DNA from: an uncultured Verrucomicrobiota bacterium | GTDB taxonomy: Bacteria > Verrucomicrobiota > Verrucomicrobiia > Verrucomicrobiales > Verrucomicrobiaceae | Direction: 5' to 3' | Length of the DNA stretch: 64,000 nt | Assembly (NCBI GenBank): GCA_903848465.1 | Contig: CAINGK010000125.1 | Location: 1 to 64,000 of the forward strand | Shown here: positions 19,018 through 27,058 of the stretch, in pieces | Numbering within the stretch: position 1 is the first letter of the stretch | How the letters are laid out: each line of letters starts with the position of its first letter | Notes under the pieces: model-generated | Databases searched by the model: none | Seen by the model: the letters and a program-made list of their open reading frames with translations, nothing else | Told to the model about the DNA's origin: nothing | Made by a program: the position numbers and the translations under genes

Positions 19018-20289
19018 ATGAACAGACGCCGTTTCATTCTCCAATCTCTGGGCACCTCCCTGGCCCTTCCGGGACTCCCCTCACTCATGGCTGGCACCGT
19101 GGGCGGCAATTCCGCCGTTCAGACCGCCAAGGGTGCAGGCACCGGAGCGCGGCGGTTCGTGGCCGTGGGCAATCTGCTGGGCTATCAGACGAAGCAGCTG
19201 TTTCCGACCACCAAGGGCCGTGACTATGAGAAAACCACGCTGCTGGAGCCGCTGTGGGATAATCGCAATCAGATGACGGTCTTTCGAGGTCTTGATCACG
19301 GTGTGAAGGGTGGGCACTTTGCGGTGCATTCGTTTCTTTCCGGGGTACTGAACTCCGAGGCGCAAAACCGCCCGGATGGCAATGTGACCATTGACCAGTT
19401 TCTCGCGGACGAGATCGGCTTCGAGACGCGGTTTCCTTCGCTGACAGTCGGCTCGGAAGGTGGCATTCACGGCGGTTGCCAGATCGCCTGGACGAAGTCG
19501 GGCGTGCGTGTGCCTCCCGTCACGAATCCGTCGCAATTGTTTGAAAAGCTTTTTGTCAGTGATTCCAAGGAACGCCAAGCACGTCGCGTGCAGGAAAACC
19601 AGGTGCAGTCATCCATTCTCGACTCGGTGATGGACGAGGCGAACCGCCTCTCCAAGCGGGTCAACAAGGAAGACAAGGACAAGCTCGATGAATACCTCAC
19701 CTCCGTGCGCGATGTGGAGAAGCGCCTGGAACTGCGCCAGCGCTGGGTCAGCCAGCCGAAGCCCAAGGCACCTTTTGACAAGCCCGCGAATCACAATGCC
19801 GTGGAAGACCTGCCGATTCTCTATGAGCTGATCGCGCTGGCCCTGCAGACAGACAGCACGCGCATCGCCACGCTGGAAATCGGCGGCGACTTCATGCCGC
19901 AGCATCTCGGGATCAAAAAAGACTGGCACGGCCTTTCGCACCACGGCAATGACCCGGAGGCCATCGCGAGCCTCATCACCCTGGAGAAGTATCAGATCGA
20001 GCATTTGGGTAAATTCATCACGCGTCTCTCGAAGATGAACGATGGCGACCGCACCCTGCTGGACTCCACCACGGTGCTCTTCGGCAGCGGCATGGGCGAT
20101 GGAAATTCGCACAAGAACTCCGACCTGCCCGTCATCCTCGCGGGTGGCGGCTACAAGCACGGCGAATTCCGTGAAGTGCCCCGTGAGGGCATCAACAAAG
20201 TGCCGCTGTGCAATCTCTTCGTGGACATCGCGCAGAAGATGGGTGTGGAGACGGATTCCTTTGGCAACAGCACCGGTACTTTTGCTTGA
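19018..20289 (+). CDS. Tat-exported DUF1552 protein (pair 1)
   Basis: 423 residues. The N-terminus NRRRFILQSLGTSLALPGLP is a twin-arginine signal with a hydrophobic core, so the protein is probably exported folded. The rest matches DUF1552, a PVC-enriched family in the alkaline-phosphatase/sulfatase-like group. Recognisable segments are FRGLDHGV, the HGGCQIAWTKSG stretch, LDEYLTSVRDVEKRL, the LQTDSTRIATLEIGG strand and VLFGSGMGDGNSH. Function is not established. It sits directly before a two-haem cytochrome whose ATG is one base after this stop, so the two are almost certainly co-translated. Two more copies of this pair occur at 24.9-29.8 and 35.1-38.9 kb. Confidence 0.9.
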   Translation: MNRRRFILQSLGTSLALPGLPSLMAGTVGGNSAVQTAKGAGTGARRFVAVGNLLGYQTKQLFPTTKGRDYEKTTLLEPLWDNRNQMTVFRGLDHGVKGGHFAVHSFLSGVLNSEAQNRPDGNVTIDQFLADEIGFETRFPSLTVGSEGGIHGGCQIAWTKSGVRVPPVTNPSQLFEKLFVSDSKERQARRVQENQVQSSILDSVMDEANRLSKRVNKEDKDKLDEYLTSVRDVEKRLELRQRWVSQPKPKAPFDKPANHNAVEDLPILYELIALALQTDSTRIATLEIGGDFMPQHLGIKKDWHGLSHHGNDPEAIASLITLEKYQIEHLGKFITRLSKMNDGDRTLLDSTTVLFGSGMGDGNSHKNSDLPVILAGGGYKHGEFREVPREGINKVPLCNLFVDIAQKMGVETDSFGNSTGTFA

Positions 20290-20290
20290 G

Positions 20291-22810
20291 ATGCGATATT
20301 GGATTTTTTGTTTGCTGATGCGTCTTCATTTATTCAGCCGGTGCGTCTTGGGAATCGCTCTCGTTTCGGCGTTCGCTCACGCTGCAGACCAACCTGACAC
20401 GAAGGTGCTTTCTCAGTTCATGGGCAAGTACTGCCTGGAATGCCACGATGCCGACGCCAAGAAGGGTGACCGCGAGTTCGAGCACTTCAAGTTTCCGCTC
20501 AAGAGCGAAGCGGAACTGATCGCTGCCAAAGACATCATTGACCAGATCACGCTGAAAGAGATGCCGCCCAAGAAGGCGGATCAACCCACGGACGAAGAGC
20601 GGCTCGGCGTCATTCGCTTTCTGCGCCAGGGCGTTGCCTCAGCGCGTGGCAAGATCGAGAGCTCCGGAGCACGCACAGTGATGCGGCGCCTGTCGAACCG
20701 CGAGTACGAGAACACTCTTGCGACCCTGTTTGGCCGCCGGGTGGACACACTTGGGCTCACTGCCGATTTCCCGAAGGAGAAGGCCAGCGAGCACATCGAC
20801 ACGATTGGCAAATCACTCGTGACGTCAGGCTTCCTGTTGGATCAGTACTTTCAATCCGCGAACCGCCTGGTGGAAACACGCCTTGGCAAGGAGCCGATGC
20901 CGCCCCAGAGCTGGGATTTCAAAGGCCACTTTGTCCAGTATGAGGAGTTACAAGGGTCACACAAAGAGGTCTTCAATTTCCAGTTCCTGTGCCTCTACGA
21001 ACAGCCGAACACGGACACGCGCCAGGGCGGCTATGGCCACATTGAGGATTTTCTCAAAGGCGTGCCGGAATCGGGGCTCTACGACATCGAGGTGAACGCG
21101 CAGGCGATGCACCGCGACACGCATTACGATCCCGCGATTTTTGGCATCGATTTTTCCGAGCCATTCATTCTTGGCGTGGTGCCGGGAGACGTGACCAAGG
21201 GGCACATCCACTATCCGCAGGCGATCGAGCCACTGCTTGGGCAGGCGACCGTGCCTGACGACAAACCGACGTGGCTCAAGTTCCGCGTCTGGCTCGAGGC
21301 CGGACAGACGCCCCGCTTCATCTTTCCCAATGGCCCGTATGAGTCGCGAGCGTCTGTTTTGACGATCAACCAGCGCTACAAAGACGAATTCAAAGGCAAA
21401 CCGTCAAAATCCGGGCTCCGGCGCTCACTACTGCTGCTGGAGGGGAAGTTGCCCCACATCCGCATCGGCGAGATCAAGATCAATGGCCCGCTGCCTGAAA
21501 AAGGTGGCAGTGCGGAGGAAGTCACGGTGTTCGGTGAGCAGGGCTTTCAGGCGGAGCATGCGCTCGATCAGCTTTATGCTTTCGGCGAGCGTGCGTGCCG
21601 CCGCCCGCTCAATGATGCGGACCGCGCAGGCATCAAAAAAATCTACGACAAGCGCATCGGTGAAAAGGTGCCACCGCGACAGGCCGCGCTGGATGCTTTG
21701 AAGCTGATCCTTTGCTCGCCGTCGTTTCTCTATCTTAGCGAGGTCACGGATGAAAAGCAGACGAAGCTGGGCCCTTACGATCTCGCGACCCGTCTCTCCT
21801 ACGCGCTCTGGACCACGCCGCCAGATAAGGAACTGCTGGCAGCCGCTTCGTCTGGAAAACTGAGCGACCCCAAGGAGCTCAAAAAGCAAAGTCTGCGCAT
21901 GCTCGCGGATGACCGAGTGGAATCATTCGTGAACGGGTTCCTCGACGGCTGGCTGAACCTGCGCGATCTCGGCGGCATGCCGCCGCCACGTGAAACGATG
22001 CGCGTGTTTTACGCTGAAAACCTGCCCGAAGCCATGAAGACGGAAGCACGGATGTTTTTCCGCGACCTCGTCCGCAACAACGGCTCGGTGGGCAAGTTTC
22101 TCGATGCCGATTATTCATTCATCGACAAGCGGCTGGCCAAACTCTACAACCTGCCGCAGCAGAAAACGATGCGCATTGCCGACGGGTTCCAGCGTGTCAG
22201 CATCAACGGCAATCATGAGCGCGGTGGTCTGCTTGGCATGGCTGGGGTGCTCACGGTCAGTGCGAATGGAGTGGAAACCTCGCCGGTGACGCGCGGGGTG
22301 TGGGTTTCGGAAAACATTCTCGGCATCAAACCACCGCCGCCGCCGGATGTCGTGCCAGCGATCGACGCTGACGTGAACGGTGCCACCACCATCCGCGAAC
22401 GCCTTGAAAAGCACCGAGCCGACAAGACCTGCGCTGAATGCCATCACAAGATTGATCCGCTTGGTTTCAGCCTCGAAACCTTTGATCCCATTGGTCGCTG
22501 GCGCACGAATTATCCCAAACCCAACAAGAGCAAGACACCGGCTCCGAAGATTGACTCGACTGGAGAGTTTCCTTCTGGGGAAACTTATGCCGGTTTCTAC
22601 GACTTCAAAAAGATCCTCCTCACGAGCCGGCAGGATTCCTTCACGCGCCATCTCATTGGCCAGGTGCTGAGCTACGCGGCTGGCCGCCACATGGAGCCTG
22701 TCGATGACTTCGTGATCGAAGACATCTTCCAGGCCGTCAAGAAAGACGGCTATGGTCTGCGCACTCTCATTGTCGAGTCGCTCGCCAGTGAGATTGTCCG
22801 GTCGCGGTGA
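20291..22810 (+). CDS. Exported DUF1587/1595/1592/1588/1585 di-haem cytochrome (pair 1)
   Basis: 839 residues from the ATG one base after the DUF1552 stop; an inner ATG at 20318 would give an equally good or better signal peptide (MRLHLFSRCVLGIALVSAFA). The N-terminal planctomycete cytochrome domain has the haem site CLECH, followed by DUF1587 (RRLSNREYENTLATLFG), a central beta-rich region, DUF1595/1592 (LATRLSYALWTTPPD), DUF1588 with a second CxxCH (CAECHHKIDPLGFSLETF) and DUF1585 at the end. These proteins are periplasmic and presumed redox-active. The pairing with DUF1552 is a known PVC pattern of unknown function. It probably passes electrons from an exported oxidase or dehydrogenase. 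Confidence 0.88.
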   Translation: MRYWIFCLLMRLHLFSRCVLGIALVSAFAHAADQPDTKVLSQFMGKYCLECHDADAKKGDREFEHFKFPLKSEAELIAAKDIIDQITLKEMPPKKADQPTDEERLGVIRFLRQGVASARGKIESSGARTVMRRLSNREYENTLATLFGRRVDTLGLTADFPKEKASEHIDTIGKSLVTSGFLLDQYFQSANRLVETRLGKEPMPPQSWDFKGHFVQYEELQGSHKEVFNFQFLCLYEQPNTDTRQGGYGHIEDFLKGVPESGLYDIEVNAQAMHRDTHYDPAIFGIDFSEPFILGVVPGDVTKGHIHYPQAIEPLLGQATVPDDKPTWLKFRVWLEAGQTPRFIFPNGPYESRASVLTINQRYKDEFKGKPSKSGLRRSLLLLEGKLPHIRIGEIKINGPLPEKGGSAEEVTVFGEQGFQAEHALDQLYAFGERACRRPLNDADRAGIKKIYDKRIGEKVPPRQAALDALKLILCSPSFLYLSEVTDEKQTKLGPYDLATRLSYALWTTPPDKELLAAASSGKLSDPKELKKQSLRMLADDRVESFVNGFLDGWLNLRDLGGMPPPRETMRVFYAENLPEAMKTEARMFFRDLVRNNGSVGKFLDADYSFIDKRLAKLYNLPQQKTMRIADGFQRVSINGNHERGGLLGMAGVLTVSANGVETSPVTRGVWVSENILGIKPPPPPDVVPAIDADVNGATTIRERLEKHRADKTCAECHHKIDPLGFSLETFDPIGRWRTNYPKPNKSKTPAPKIDSTGEFPSGETYAGFYDFKKILLTSRQDSFTRHLIGQVLSYAAGRHMEPVDDFVIEDIFQAVKKDGYGLRTLIVESLASEIVRSR

Positions 22811-22828
22811 TCGCTTGTGCAAGCCGCC

Positions 22829-23719
22829 TTATTTCGGCGCAGGAGCCGCAGGAGCTTCGGGCTTCACCTTCTTCGGCGGCGCGATGCGTGGAGTCTGAAC
22901 GGAGTCGATGAGCGCTTTGTCAGCCTCACATTTGGCACCGGAGGCAGGAATCTCGACACCTGCGGACCACAGTACGCCATTGATCACAAGCTGGCGCATG
23001 CCTGCCTGCTCCCAGGCTGAGTGAGCATCCAGCCCGCTGAAGCTGAAGGAACGCCCGCCACTAGGACGGTCAAAGGTCCATGCCACCACATCCTTGTCGC
23101 CGCCTTCTGGCGAGCCCAGTTTCTCTTTGCCGGACCACACCAGCGGCGTGATGCCCTTCATCTCCGCAGGAAATTGAAAGTGGTTCAGCCAGCCGTCGTT
23201 GATCTTCCACGGTGTGACACCACTGGTGATGGCGTGCTTCGGAAATGTGTCATGCACGCTGTCCCAATGGCCACGGCTGGAGAGCGCATTGTAAACTCCG
23301 CCGATCCAGTTCATGGACTGTGTGGCAAAAGCCGGGGTGAATTCCACGGCCTGATGAATGTTGACGATGCCCACCTTGCTATCCGCCATTTTTTGCACCG
23401 TGGCCACATGCTCCGGTGTGGCCAGATAGGCCTGCTTGCCACCCCCATCCGTATAAAAGACCACGGCAGCCGCGCCATCGAAGACCTTCTCATCCGCAGG
23501 CCACTCTTCGTTCACCAACACCGCGTCCACTCCCGGTGTCTGCTTCAGCAGCGCCTGCATCAGTCGGCAGCCACCGAGGTAGTCATGATGCCCCACCTTG
23601 TCCACTTCCTTCACCTTGCCGGCTACAAGGACAATTTTGACGCTGTCAGCCGCCCACGATGAAGCGGTGCACAGGGCTGAGACAGCGAGAGAGAGAAGGA
23701 AACGGGAGCGGGAGATCAT
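22829..23719 (-). CDS. Secreted ThuA-like protein
   Basis: 296 residues with a signal peptide (MISRSRFLLSLAVSALCTAS, mature from about SWAADS). The body is a ThuA-type class I glutamine-amidotransferase-like fold: IVLVAGKVKE as first strand, AAVVFYTDGGG, GIVNIHQAVEF, then NDGWLNHFQF and WSGKEKLGSPEGG. The end is a Pro/Lys-rich tail (about residues 265-296). ThuA is linked to trehalose and keto-sugar use, but the reaction of secreted PVC members is not known. The gene converges with the cytochrome of pair 1 (18 bp between the stops). It resembles the ThuA domain of the 1488-residue fusion only in fold. Confidence 0.8.
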   Translation of the reverse strand: MISRSRFLLSLAVSALCTASSWAADSVKIVLVAGKVKEVDKVGHHDYLGGCRLMQALLKQTPGVDAVLVNEEWPADEKVFDGAAAVVFYTDGGGKQAYLATPEHVATVQKMADSKVGIVNIHQAVEFTPAFATQSMNWIGGVYNALSSRGHWDSVHDTFPKHAITSGVTPWKINDGWLNHFQFPAEMKGITPLVWSGKEKLGSPEGGDKDVVAWTFDRPSGGRSFSFSGLDAHSAWEQAGMRQLVINGVLWSAGVEIPASGAKCEADKALIDSVQTPRIAPPKKVKPEAPAAPAPK

Positions 23720-23778
23720 GGCGGGTAGGTTGAAGGCAGTCTAAACGAACGCACTCACCAGGAAATGTCTCCCAATCT

Positions 23779-24876
23779 TCAAGGCCGGGTGATCTGACCG
23801 TCGCGCTGAAACATCTGCCAGTCCGCCGCATAGGACGGATTGATGAGCCACGAGGCGGTGGCTTTGTCTCCATCGAAGGAGGCATAGGGAGCAATAGGCA
23901 GCGTTTGGTAGCTGCCCAAGGAGACATCCCAGTTTTTGCCGAGCGATCCACTTTCAACCGTCAGTGTATTCAGCTTCACCGGACCTTTGAGCGCACCCGC
24001 AGGCACACGGGCGGCGAAGGTGTGGCGCAGGAAGGAAAATACCAGCGGCCAGGTTTTGTCGCCAGGGCCGTGTCCTGTCTTTGGTTCCACCGCATAATTC
24101 CACAGCGCGTTGTGTTTCTTCCGCATCGCTTCCACGACACCCATGTTCTCGGCTTTGGAGGGACGGCCAAAGAAGTCATCCACCTCGCCAAAGATCACGA
24201 GGCCGGGGATCTGCGCTGCGCCGGGTTGATAGACTTGATAGGTGGTGCCGGGGCGCATGGAAACCCAGCCCCAGACTCGGGAGCTTTCAGCGGAAAAGAT
24301 GGCGGAGAAGCCAGTGCCGTTTGAGTGGCCGTAGAGAAAAAGCGGCGCATTTTCCAGCTCCGCATGCTGTGCTCTTTGCCCAAAAGTCTTCAGCCGCTCA
24401 TAAAGAAGGCTGCGTGGCCAGAAGCCGCGCTGCATGGGATTGCCCACGAATTTGAAGAGTGCGAGATGCAGTTCGCGGGCGATCTTACGCAACTCAGGAT
24501 GCTTGTAGAGATTTTCTCCGCTGCCGTGGCCGGACATGACGACGATGCCCCTGGCCACGGTGGCCTCCTCAGGCACCCACAGATCAAATTTTACATCCTC
24601 CTTTTTGCCTTCGCCTTTTTCCTTCACGGCTTGCTGCCATTGCTCATCGGTGAGTTTCCAGTCCCAGCTTCGCTCCACCGCCTGCTGCGGTGAAGGCGTG
24701 CCCCATTTGGCTTCATCGAGCACGCCGTCCCAGTTCTTCTGGCCCTTCACCTGCGTGTTGGCCCGCACCCAGCCGAGGCTGTGGCATTCGGGCAGTTGCA
24801 GCGTCTCGGTGAGCTCGATGTCAGCGGCGTGGAGATTCGTCAACAGCAGCGCAGCGACGAGATAGAGCGGCTTCAT
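23779..24876 (-). CDS. Secreted alpha/beta hydrolase
   Basis: 365 residues from the ATG at 24876, which opens the signal peptide MKPLYLVAALLLTNLHAADI; the longer open frame upstream would overlap the DUF1552 gene's end and is not protein-like. The fold is shown by a GIVVMSGHGSGENLY strand with oxyanion region and the elbow FLYGHSNGTG near residue 185, with acid region GEVDDFFG and a late His in KTGHGPGDK. It lies 17 bp downstream of the DUF1552 gene of pair 2 and reads the same way, so they probably form an operon. Esterase, depolymerase or peptidase activity cannot be distinguished. It differs clearly from the hydrolase at 17633. Confidence 0.78.
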   Translation of the reverse strand: MKPLYLVAALLLTNLHAADIELTETLQLPECHSLGWVRANTQVKGQKNWDGVLDEAKWGTPSPQQAVERSWDWKLTDEQWQQAVKEKGEGKKEDVKFDLWVPEEATVARGIVVMSGHGSGENLYKHPELRKIARELHLALFKFVGNPMQRGFWPRSLLYERLKTFGQRAQHAELENAPLFLYGHSNGTGFSAIFSAESSRVWGWVSMRPGTTYQVYQPGAAQIPGLVIFGEVDDFFGRPSKAENMGVVEAMRKKHNALWNYAVEPKTGHGPGDKTWPLVFSFLRHTFAARVPAGALKGPVKLNTLTVESGSLGKNWDVSLGSYQTLPIAPYASFDGDKATASWLINPSYAADWQMFQRDGQITRP

Positions 24877-24893
24877 GAAATGATGTGGTGAGA

Positions 24894-26180
24894 TTAGGCG
24901 ATGAGCTCCTTCAGCTCGCCGGAGCTGTCGCCATGGCGTTCGACATTCACGCCGACGCCATGAAGCAGGGTGAGCCAGGTATTGCACAGCGGCGTGTCCT
25001 TTGGGGCGACGATATTGTGGCCGAGCTTGATGCCTGCGCCGCAGCCGGTGAGGAGCGTGGGGCAGTTATCGAGGCTGTGCTCGGTGCGGATGTTGCTGCC
25101 GTAGGCGAGGGCGACGTGATCAAAGAGGCGGCTGCCGTCCGCTTCCTTGGTGGCTTTGAGTTTGTCGATAAGTCCGGCCAGCAGATCGCTCTGCGTGAGG
25201 TCGCGCTGCTTGGAGGCCTCGAGCTTTTCGCCCAGGGTGGAATGATAATGACTCATGTCATGCGGAGCGACTTTGATGCCGATGCTGGTGAGCAAGGTGC
25301 TGACCGGCTGGCGGTAGGTGAGCACGCGGGTGCTGTCCGTCTGCATCGCCGCGATCATGATGTCGTACATGATCTTGATCTCCTCTTTTCCGGCGAGACC
25401 GGGTGCAGGCTCGGGAACGGGCGCCTTGGGCTGCGGCACACCAATCCACTGCTCATCCTTGCTCAGGCGTGTTTCGATGTCGCGGATGCCCTGGAAATAT
25501 TCGTCGAGTTTGCCCTTGTCCGTTTTGCCAAGGCCGCGCTGCATGACACGGGCATTCTCCATCACGGTGTCCAGCACGCTGCGCTTCTGGGCGAGCATGG
25601 CCTTCTGCTGTTCGATGGGCGTGGTGTCCTTGGAAAAGAGCCGGTGGTAGGCCTCCACGGGCCCCTTGTGCCCGCCGATGGGTTTGCCGCTGACATCCCA
25701 TGCCATCGAGAGTCCGGGACCATGGCCAGAAGCTTCTGCATTTTCGCTACCGTTGAGCTGCAGGGAGGCAAAGCGTGTGTCGAGCCCGAGCTTTGCCGCC
25801 GCCACTTGATCGGCGGAAATGCTGTTGTGGAAGTTCTGCCCGGGTTCCCCGAAACGGTTCGCGCCGCTGAGCCACATGGTGCTGCCCCAATGGCCGTCGT
25901 TGCTGTACTTGTTCCACAGCCCCTGCACGACGGAGAAGTCCGCCTTGTGCCGTGCCAGTGGCTTGAGCCCTTCAGGCAGCGTGTAGTCAGCCCCCGGTTG
26001 TTTGATGTCGGGAAACCAGCTCTCCGTCGTGATCCCCCAGCCGAAGCCGAGAAACACCAGCCGCTTCGGCGGAGCTGCTGGAGCCGCCGCCGAGGCGAAG
26101 CGACGGAAGCCGAGAGATTCCAGTGCCGGCAGAGCAATGAGCGCGGTGCTGGATTGAAGAAAGTGGCGGCGGGTTTTCAT
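24894..26180 (-). CDS. Tat-exported DUF1552 protein (pair 2)
   Basis: 428 residues with twin-arginine leader MKTRRHFLQSSTALIALPAL. DUF1552 hallmarks: FLGFGWGITTESWFP, GGHKGPVEAYHRLF, LDEYFQGIRDIETRL, the MQTDSTRVLTY strand and VALAYGSNIRTEHS. In pairs 1 and 3 the DUF1552 gene is directly adjacent to the cytochrome gene. Here the cytochrome (27059-29752) is separated from it by an oppositely oriented nucleotidyltransferase cassette of about 0.8 kb, so this gene must now have its own promoter or depend on read-through. Function unknown. Confidence 0.9.
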   Translation of the reverse strand: MKTRRHFLQSSTALIALPALESLGFRRFASAAAPAAPPKRLVFLGFGWGITTESWFPDIKQPGADYTLPEGLKPLARHKADFSVVQGLWNKYSNDGHWGSTMWLSGANRFGEPGQNFHNSISADQVAAAKLGLDTRFASLQLNGSENAEASGHGPGLSMAWDVSGKPIGGHKGPVEAYHRLFSKDTTPIEQQKAMLAQKRSVLDTVMENARVMQRGLGKTDKGKLDEYFQGIRDIETRLSKDEQWIGVPQPKAPVPEPAPGLAGKEEIKIMYDIMIAAMQTDSTRVLTYRQPVSTLLTSIGIKVAPHDMSHYHSTLGEKLEASKQRDLTQSDLLAGLIDKLKATKEADGSRLFDHVALAYGSNIRTEHSLDNCPTLLTGCGAGIKLGHNIVAPKDTPLCNTWLTLLHGVGVNVERHGDSSGELKELIA

Positions 26181-26231
26181 GGGCGTGGAGTGAGAGTTGC
26201 GATCAAATGGAAAGTGTGACAGGAATCAGAC

Positions 26232-26477
26232 ATGTTGACGGATACAACGATCCAGGCCGAGCAGATTCGTCTGCGTGCTTTGCGGGCCATGAGCCCTTCC
26301 AAGCGTCTGTCCATGGCCGTGGGATGGAGCCAGTCGGTGCGTGAGATGAGCCGTGCGGGATTGCGGCGGCAGTTTCCTCATTTGACGGAGAAGGAACTGC
26401 TTCGCCATTTGTCGGAGCGGCTGCTGGGAACCGAACTTGCCGCGAAAGTGTATGGCCCGCTGAACGCTCATGGATGA
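26232..26477 (+). CDS. Small helical partner of nucleotidyltransferase (possible antitoxin)
   Basis: 81 residues, highly charged and helical, with LRALRAMSPSKRLSMAVGWS and a second part AGLRRQFPHLTEKELLRHLS. No signal peptide or named domain. Its stop overlaps the ATG of the nucleotidyltransferase gene by 8 bp, so they are translationally coupled. From memory, short proteins of this shape (helix, 'R..M.P..KL', 'LR..P..T..EL') precede GGSLAS-type nucleotidyltransferases in several bacterial phyla; I could not confirm this by search. A toxin-antitoxin or defence role is a reasonable guess, not shown. Confidence 0.6.
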   Translation: MLTDTTIQAEQIRLRALRAMSPSKRLSMAVGWSQSVREMSRAGLRRQFPHLTEKELLRHLSERLLGTELAAKVYGPLNAHG

Positions 26478-27048
26478 CACACTCAAAGCTGCGCTGGCCG
26501 CCGCGAATGTTCTCGATGAACTGGGGGTCCGCTGGTTTCTTGGCGGTTCGCTGGCCAGTTCAGTCCATGGCATCCCCCGTGCGACATTTGATGCTGACAT
26601 CATGGCAGACTTGCACGCGCAGCATGTGCGCCCGTTCATCAAACGGCTTGGTGACGAATGGTATGCTGATGAGGGAGCCATCATGGATGCGATCAACCAA
26701 CGGTCATCATTCAATCTCATCCATTTCGCCACGGCGATGAAGGTGGATGTTTTTCTGCCCAAGCTGCGCCGGTTTGATGGTGGTGAGTTTACCAGATCAC
26801 GCAGGATGCCGGTGTCCGAAGGCAGCAGTGTCGAGGCGTCCGTGTGCTGCGCGGAAGACATCGTCGTGGCAAAGCTGGAATGGTATCGTCTTGGTGGGGA
26901 AGACTCGGAACGGCAATGGCAGGATGTGCTGGGCGTGCTGCGGCTCAACAGCAGCCGACTGGACATTGATCTGCTTCGCCAGAGCGCAGATGAAGTGGGT
27001 GTAGCAGATCTGCTGCAAAGAGCACTCGATCTGGCGGAGGCTGGATGA
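26470..27048 (+). CDS. Nucleotidyltransferase-fold protein (GGS-DxD type)
   Basis: 192 residues. The motif FLGGSLASSVHGIPRATFDA at about residues 19-38, ending in DAD, is the minimal nucleotidyltransferase signature (GG/GS followed by DxD). ASVCCAEDIVVAKLEWYRLG in the second half and ERQWQDVLGVL are typical of the AbiEii/DUF6036-like branch, whose members act in toxin-antitoxin or abortive-infection modules by modifying tRNA or other targets. It forms an overlapping pair with the 81-residue gene before it. The pair sits on the opposite strand between two genes that are adjacent in the other copies of this cluster, which suggests insertion. The family call is good; biological role is inferred. 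Confidence 0.78.
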   Translation: MDDTLKAALAAANVLDELGVRWFLGGSLASSVHGIPRATFDADIMADLHAQHVRPFIKRLGDEWYADEGAIMDAINQRSSFNLIHFATAMKVDVFLPKLRRFDGGEFTRSRRMPVSEGSSVEASVCCAEDIVVAKLEWYRLGGEDSERQWQDVLGVLRLNSSRLDIDLLRQSADEVGVADLLQRALDLAEAG

Positions 27049-27058
27049 CTCAAAACCT

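Noticed and set aside
22790..22810. TTGTCCGGTCG, similar to the bipartite motif
   Set aside because: It lies inside the last codons of a cytochrome gene, lacks the TTT end and has no gene start downstream on its strand.
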